Assembly (NCBI GenBank): GCA_035506135.1
Contig: DATJPY010000042.1
Span: 1 to 55,047 of the forward strand
Length of the DNA stretch: 55,047 nucleotides
From: DATJPY01 sp035506135
GTDB taxonomy: Bacteria > Myxococcota_A > UBA9160 > PR03
Reading direction: 5' to 3'
The notes beneath the pieces were generated by a model, which was not told the origin of the DNA, did no database searches, and saw nothing but the letters and a program-made list of their open reading frames with translations. Of the stretch, positions 52,225 through 55,047 are shown one piece after another (the stretch's first letter is position 1; the number at the start of each line of letters is the position of its first letter). The translations under genes and the position numbers were made by a program.

Positions 52225-53730
52225 TCAGCCTCTGCGGGTCATGTCGCCGCGCAGGGCCTTGCCCTTGGCCCTCGAAAGCTCGAGCGCCCCGTCGTCGATC
52301 GGAGCCCTGCGCAGTTCTCGGAGGTCGGCGAAGTAGTTTTGATTTTGCCGCCAGGGCGACGCAGGGCCCTGCTTCGGCAGGATGCCGAGCGAGCGCACCA
52401 CGTACCCGGACGAGAAATCGAGCCAGGGCTCGGGCTTCATGTCGGGCACGCGCACGCGCGGGGTGGCGACGTCGTATCCCTTCTCGTCCATCTCGGCCAG
52501 GAGGCGGCAGACCCACTCGCAGATCAGGTCGGCGCGCAGCGTCCAGGATGCGTTCGTGTAGCCAAACACGGAGGCGAGGTTCGGCACGTCGGAGTACATC
52601 ACGCCCTTGTAGGTGAAGGTCTTCCCGAAATCGACCAGGCGGCCATCCACCGTAATCTGGGCGCCGCCGAGTACCTCGAGCTGGAGGCCCGTCGCGGTGA
52701 CGATGATGTCAGCCGCGAGCTCTCTGCCCGATCGGAGCCGGATGCCGGTCTCCGTCAACGTCTCGATCTGGTCGGTCACGACGTCGACGTGCTGCTGCTT
52801 GATCGCCTCGAACAGGTCGGCGTCGGGAACGAGGCACAAGCGCTGTTCCCACGGGTTGTACTTCGGCGAGAAGTGCGTCGCCACGTCGTAGTCGGGGCCG
52901 AGCGCTTTGCGGACGGCCTCGAGGATCCTCTTCCTGGTGCCCTCCGGCCGCGTGCGCGCGAGGTGGAACATGAGGCGCTGCATCAGGATGTTTCGCCAGC
53001 GCGGGATGGCGTAGGCCCAGGCCGCAGGCAGGACCTTGCGGAGCGCGTTCGCGAGCACGTCTCGTTCGGGCATCGAGACGATGTAGGTGGGCGAGCGCTG
53101 CAGCATCGTCACATGGCCCGCGGTCTTGGCCAGCGCGGGAATCAGCGTCACCGCGGTCGCGCCCGAGCCGATCACGACCATGCGCTTGCCGGCGTAGTCG
53201 AGATCCTCCGGCCAGTGCTGCGGATGGATGATCGTTCCCCGGAAACGATCGCGACCTGCGAACTCGGGCGTATAGCCCGCCGCATAGCGATAGTAGCCGG
53301 CGCAGGAGAAGAGGAAGCTCGCGGTGATCCGGATCGTCTCATCGCGGCCGTCGGCGCCGCTCTTCTGCGCCTCGACGGTCCAGCGCGCGGTGTCCGAGTC
53401 CCAGGACGCGCGCACGACCAGGTGGCGGAAGCGGATGTGCCGGTCGATGCCGGCGTCCCGCGCCGTATCGGTGATGTACTCGCGGATCGCAGCGCCCGGC
53501 GAGATCGCGCTCGGATGCGTCCAGGGCCTGAAGCCGTAGCCCATCGTCAGCATGTCGGAGTCGGAACGGATGCCCGGGTAGCGGAACAGATCCCAGGTGC
53601 CGCCGATGCGCTCGCGATTCTCGAGGATGACGTAGGTCTTCCCGGGCGCGTGCTTCTGCAGGTGCCAGCCGGCATCGATCCCGGAGAGGCCGGCGCCGAT
53701 GATCAAGACATCGAAGTGCTCGGCGGGCAT
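52225..53730 (-). CDS. FAD-dependent monooxygenase, Baeyer-Villiger/FMO type
   Basis: A 501-residue flavoenzyme. The FAD Rossmann motif is DVLIIGAGLSGIDAGWHLQ. NADPH binding is at MVVIGSGATAVTL. The Baeyer-Villiger fingerprint is FRGTIIHPQHWP (F-x-G-x-x-x-H-x-x-x-W-P), followed by ATG near TATGLQLEVLGG. It inserts oxygen next to a ketone or oxidises a heteroatom using NADPH and O2. The ATG at 53730 begins MPAEHFDVLIIGAG. A reading further upstream would enter the tRNA-like region. Its C-terminus ends 91 bases from the convergent methyltransferase. Confidence 0.93.
   Translation of the reverse strand: MPAEHFDVLIIGAGLSGIDAGWHLQKHAPGKTYVILENRERIGGTWDLFRYPGIRSDSDMLTMGYGFRPWTHPSAISPGAAIREYITDTARDAGIDRHIRFRHLVVRASWDSDTARWTVEAQKSGADGRDETIRITASFLFSCAGYYRYAAGYTPEFAGRDRFRGTIIHPQHWPEDLDYAGKRMVVIGSGATAVTLIPALAKTAGHVTMLQRSPTYIVSMPERDVLANALRKVLPAAWAYAIPRWRNILMQRLMFHLARTRPEGTRKRILEAVRKALGPDYDVATHFSPKYNPWEQRLCLVPDADLFEAIKQQHVDVVTDQIETLTETGIRLRSGRELAADIIVTATGLQLEVLGGAQITVDGRLVDFGKTFTYKGVMYSDVPNLASVFGYTNASWTLRADLICEWVCRLLAEMDEKGYDVATPRVRVPDMKPEPWLDFSSGYVVRSLGILPKQGPASPWRQNQNYFADLRELRRAPIDDGALELSRAKGKALRGDMTRRG
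53620..53648 (+). repeat. Direct repeat, copy 2, inside the monooxygenase gene
   Basis: Matches 52136-52164 at 28 of 29 positions (single C/G difference near the end). On the minus strand this copy encodes the conserved GKTYVILE strand after the first Rossmann helix of the monooxygenase. The copies are about 1.48 kb apart and flank almost the whole gene. Confidence 0.7.
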
Positions 53731-53833
53731 CGGTCGCAGGACGATAGAAGGAAAGCGATCTCCACGCCGCGTTGCTCCGGTGTTGCTCCGAGCACTTCGT
53801 GATCGGCAAACCGCCTGCGAGATCAGCAAGCGG

Positions 53834-53882
53834 TGGTGGAGGCGCCGGGGATCGAACCCGGAGCACACGCTTGGAAGTCGTG
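53834..53882 (-). other. 3' half of a tRNA-like gene (possible attachment site)
   Basis: Read on the minus strand: an arm with stem CACGA/GCGTG (last pair mismatched) and loop CTTCCAA, a short variable part, a perfect T-arm CCGGG-TTCGATC-CCCGG, then CGCCTCC, discriminator A and an encoded CCA. The CTTCCAA loop is the usual glycine (TCC) anticodon loop. The A discriminator and CGCCTCC end are not typical for tRNA-Gly and also occur in tmRNA ends. No 5' half is present: no GGAGGCG strand or D-arm to the right. Such 3' halves remain at one end of elements integrated in tRNA or tmRNA genes; the element would then extend to the right. Confidence 0.55.
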
Positions 53883-53946
53883 CGAAATCAGGATGTTAGC
53901 AAGGTGCGCGTGGGCGCTGGGTGGGCGCGTTCTGCGGGTGTGGGCT

Positions 53947-54365
53947 TCATGGTCCTTCGTTTGTGATGGCGACGCCTCGCTTCTCCATTGGCGCCGCAGA
54001 GTGAGGTGCTGACGCGGTCCCCCTCTGCATCCAGTTGCTGATCCACCGGTGGACAATCGCGAAGAAAAGTCCGGTCGAGAGCCCGAACATGAGAGTGCCC
54101 GTCAGTGCCTCAAGCGGTGCGAGCATCCGCCACGGCTTGGACAACACGAGATCGCCGTAGCCACCCCCCAGACGGAAACCTCGAGCAAGTGGATCAAGAT
54201 CAGCCAGCACGTCAGGATGATCAGCGACGGGTAGACGAACCGGAAGCCCGACCTGTCCAGGGCGTGCGACCGGACTATGGCCCGGAGCAGCACGGCGAAC
54301 CCGGCGGCGTGCATGGCGACGGTGATCACCACCAGGCCACCAGCGATGAGAACTCCTCTGAGCAT
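53947..54365 (-). pseudogene. Two-TM potassium-channel-like gene, internally deleted
   Basis: The gene begins MLRGVLIAGGLVVITVAMHA and reaches LLEVSVWG, the first half of an Ion_trans_2-type channel with two helices. Then the frame degenerates (SCCPSRGG) and stops. In the next frame the gene resumes as GGGYGDLVLSKPWRMLAPLE and ALTGTLMFGLSTGLFF, the filter end (GYGD) and inner helix of the same family, and ends at 53947. About 25-30 residues of the pore helix before GYGD are missing and the frame is shifted at the junction near 54163. The protein would be non-functional. It lies upstream of the tRNA-like fragment. Confidence 0.7.
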
Positions 54366-54437
54366 CGACGGTTAGTCGGGCCCATCAGCCGGCGTCATTT
54401 CGCTATTCGCCTCGGGCGCAGCGGCCATAGATCGACG

Positions 54438-54608
54438 CTACTTCGCCCCGCCGCTCTCCTGCAGGTCCCGAAACACTTCATCCATGTTGAAGCTGGCTGC
54501 CTTCTGTCGGGGTGGATAGTCCTTGAACGTCGCCAGGAACTGACCCACATGCTGCTGCGCCGGCACCAGCAAGAAGACGTGATCCATCAGCCAGTCGTAG
54601 TAGTGACG
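54438..54608 (-). pseudogene. C-terminal remnant of an arylsulfatase-type gene
   Basis: The last 56 codons of a sulfatase: RHYYDWLMDHVFLLVPAQ, then FLATFKDYPPRQKAASF, matching the usual C-terminal tail of bacterial arylsulfatases that ends in PPRQKxxSF. The coding sense stops abruptly at about 54608, where an IS3-family element begins. The rest of the gene must lie beyond the other end of the element, outside the window, or be lost. It is followed by the broken channel gene, which is commonly its neighbour. Confidence 0.7.
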
Positions 54609-54666
54609 TGCTCTAGGAACTTCGGACCTTCTGATGTGAGAGAATCTCCCGGGTCGAGGAGATTCG

Positions 54667-54936
54667 ATGCGGAAGTCCCGGTTCAAGGAAGAGCAGATCA
54701 TCCGGATCCTGCGTGAGGCCGAGGCGGGCCGCCTGACGGCAGCCGCCGTGCGTCGCAAGCACGGGATCAGCGAGCAGACCTTTTACCGCTGGAAGCAGAA
54801 GTACGGCGGCATGGAGGTCTCCGATGCCCGACGTCTCAAGGAGCTCGAGGTCGAGAACCAGCAGCTGAAGCGGCTGGTGGCCGAGCGGGACCTCGCGATC
54901 GAGGTTATGAAGGAGATCCAGCAGAAAAAATGGTGA
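54667..54936 (+). CDS. IS3-family transposase OrfA
   Basis: An 89-residue OrfA. N-terminal HTH: RFKEEQIIRILREAEAG, then AAVRRKHGISEQTFYRWKQK, and a leucine-zipper helix LEVENQQLKRLVAERDLAIE. This is the IS407-like subgroup form. It binds the element ends and, joined to OrfB by frameshifting, makes the transposase. The stop TGA follows AAAAAATGG, which fits a slippery A6 site for -1 frameshift. A start at ATG 54667 is preceded by GAGGAG. Confidence 0.93.
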   Translation: MRKSRFKEEQIIRILREAEAGRLTAAAVRRKHGISEQTFYRWKQKYGGMEVSDARRLKELEVENQQLKRLVAERDLAIEVMKEIQQKKW

Positions 54937-55047
54937 GCGCACCGGTGAGGCGAGAGCAGGTGGCGTATGCAAGACGCCGTGGACTCTCGAGCCGCTTCGC
55001 CTGTGCGCTGCTCCAGGTGGCTCGATCGACCCTTGGCTACGAGAGCC
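54930..55047 (+). CDS. IS3-family transposase OrfB, N-terminal part
   Basis: Begins in the -1 frame at the ATG inside AAAAAATGG and reads MVSAPVRREQVAYARRRGLS, then ALLQVARSTLGYES, up to the window end. This matches the start of IS3 OrfB (HTH_21 region) that precedes the DDE integrase core. It overlaps orfA by 7 bases. The rest is outside the window. Confidence 0.8.
   Translation, partial: MVSAPVRREQVAYARRRGLSSRFACALLQVARSTLGYES

Larger units (their letters stand above)
54609..55047 (+). mobile_element. IS3-family insertion sequence, left part (runs off window)
   Basis: Begins near 54609, where the sulfatase homology stops, and carries orfA followed by the start of orfB in the -1 frame. The left end is estimated from the loss of homology; the terminal inverted repeat cannot be confirmed without the right end. 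A 60-base leader precedes orfA. Confidence 0.75.

Noticed and set aside
53834..53925. Complete tRNA gene
   Set aside because: No 5' acceptor strand or D-arm exists to the right; only the 3' half is present.
53699..53966. Two short plus frames reading ...RRRGSNPEH and ...GAGDRTRS
   Set aside because: They run antisense through the tRNA-like T-arm; such peptides are a known annotation artefact over tRNA or tmRNA ends.
54613..54972. 119-codon minus frame across the IS
   Set aside because: Antisense of orfA; the plus strand encodes a clear IS3 OrfA.
1..55047. CRISPR arrays, rRNA genes, toxin-antitoxin or defence islands
   Set aside because: No regularly spaced repeats, rRNA segments or defence-type domains were seen on either strand.

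Overview
The window is very GC-rich, roughly 70 % by eye, and densely coded. It comes from a diderm (Gram-negative) chromosome. It carries a TolC-type outer-membrane channel, periplasmic adaptors, an Lpp-like lipoprotein with an ErfK/YbiS-type L,D-transpeptidase, PEP-CTERM proteins and a type IV prepilin. The prepilin style, the HpnP-like radical SAM enzyme, the mix of P450, SDR, BVMO and BKACE genes and several sigma-54 promoters suggest a delta-proteobacterium-like lineage (Myxococcota, Desulfobacterota or Binatota). That placement is inference; no rRNA or marker gene is present.

Layout. 0-8.5 kb: two PEP-CTERM proteins, a thioesterase, an NTF2-like protein, a frameshifted XrtA-type polysaccharide deacetylase, a B12-binding radical SAM protein coupled to an SDR, a small monooxygenase, a stand-alone Fis-type HTH protein divergent from a P-II gene (glnB) with a sigma-54 promoter and a terminator, and an orphan UgpC/MalK-type ATPase. 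8.4-18.3 kb (minus): a five-gene metal-efflux operon with one TolC-like channel and two adaptor/RND pump pairs that look like a tandem duplication. A small exported OB-fold-like protein is divergent from it. 18.8-28.8 kb (minus): a five-gene carbohydrate operon encoding a binding lipoprotein, two permeases, a secreted six-hairpin glycosidase-like protein and a GH94 phosphorylase. It has no ATPase of its own. 28.9-36.4 kb: envelope and stress genes, namely PrxQ/Bcp, a membrane sulfatase, a glycine-zipper protein, an alpha/beta hydrolase with membrane tail, the Lpp-like lipoprotein, two L,D-transpeptidases and a prepilin. 36.4-45.7 kb: GST, P450, TatA, a dehalogenase-like hydrolase, a broken DUF4239 gene, a GT39 glycosyltransferase with an SGNH hydrolase, and a BKACE/carboxymuconolactone-decarboxylase-like operon. 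45.7-53.7 kb: a large winged-helix/AAA/TPR regulator, a LuxR-type regulator, exported proteins, a methyltransferase and a Baeyer-Villiger-type monooxygenase. 53.8-55.0 kb: a decayed zone with the 3' half of a tRNA-like gene, a broken ion-channel gene, a sulfatase remnant and the left part of an IS3-family element that runs off the window.

How the genes work together. The clearest functional unit is the sugar operon: capture (binding protein), uptake (permeases), probably extracytoplasmic trimming (secreted hydrolase) and cytoplasmic phosphorolysis (GH94). Its content matches known beta-1,2-glucan phosphorylase loci. The second unit is the duplicated RND efflux operon. The third is an Lpp-anchoring set with two L,D-transpeptidases. 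Sigma-54-type promoters with exact -24/-12 spacing precede glnB, the larger PEP-CTERM gene and the prepilin gene, which points to a shared RpoN dependence of nitrogen control and surface structures. No complete RNA gene, CRISPR array or intact mobile element was seen. I did not find one clearly new multi-gene defence or signalling system; the most promising leads are listed as findings.
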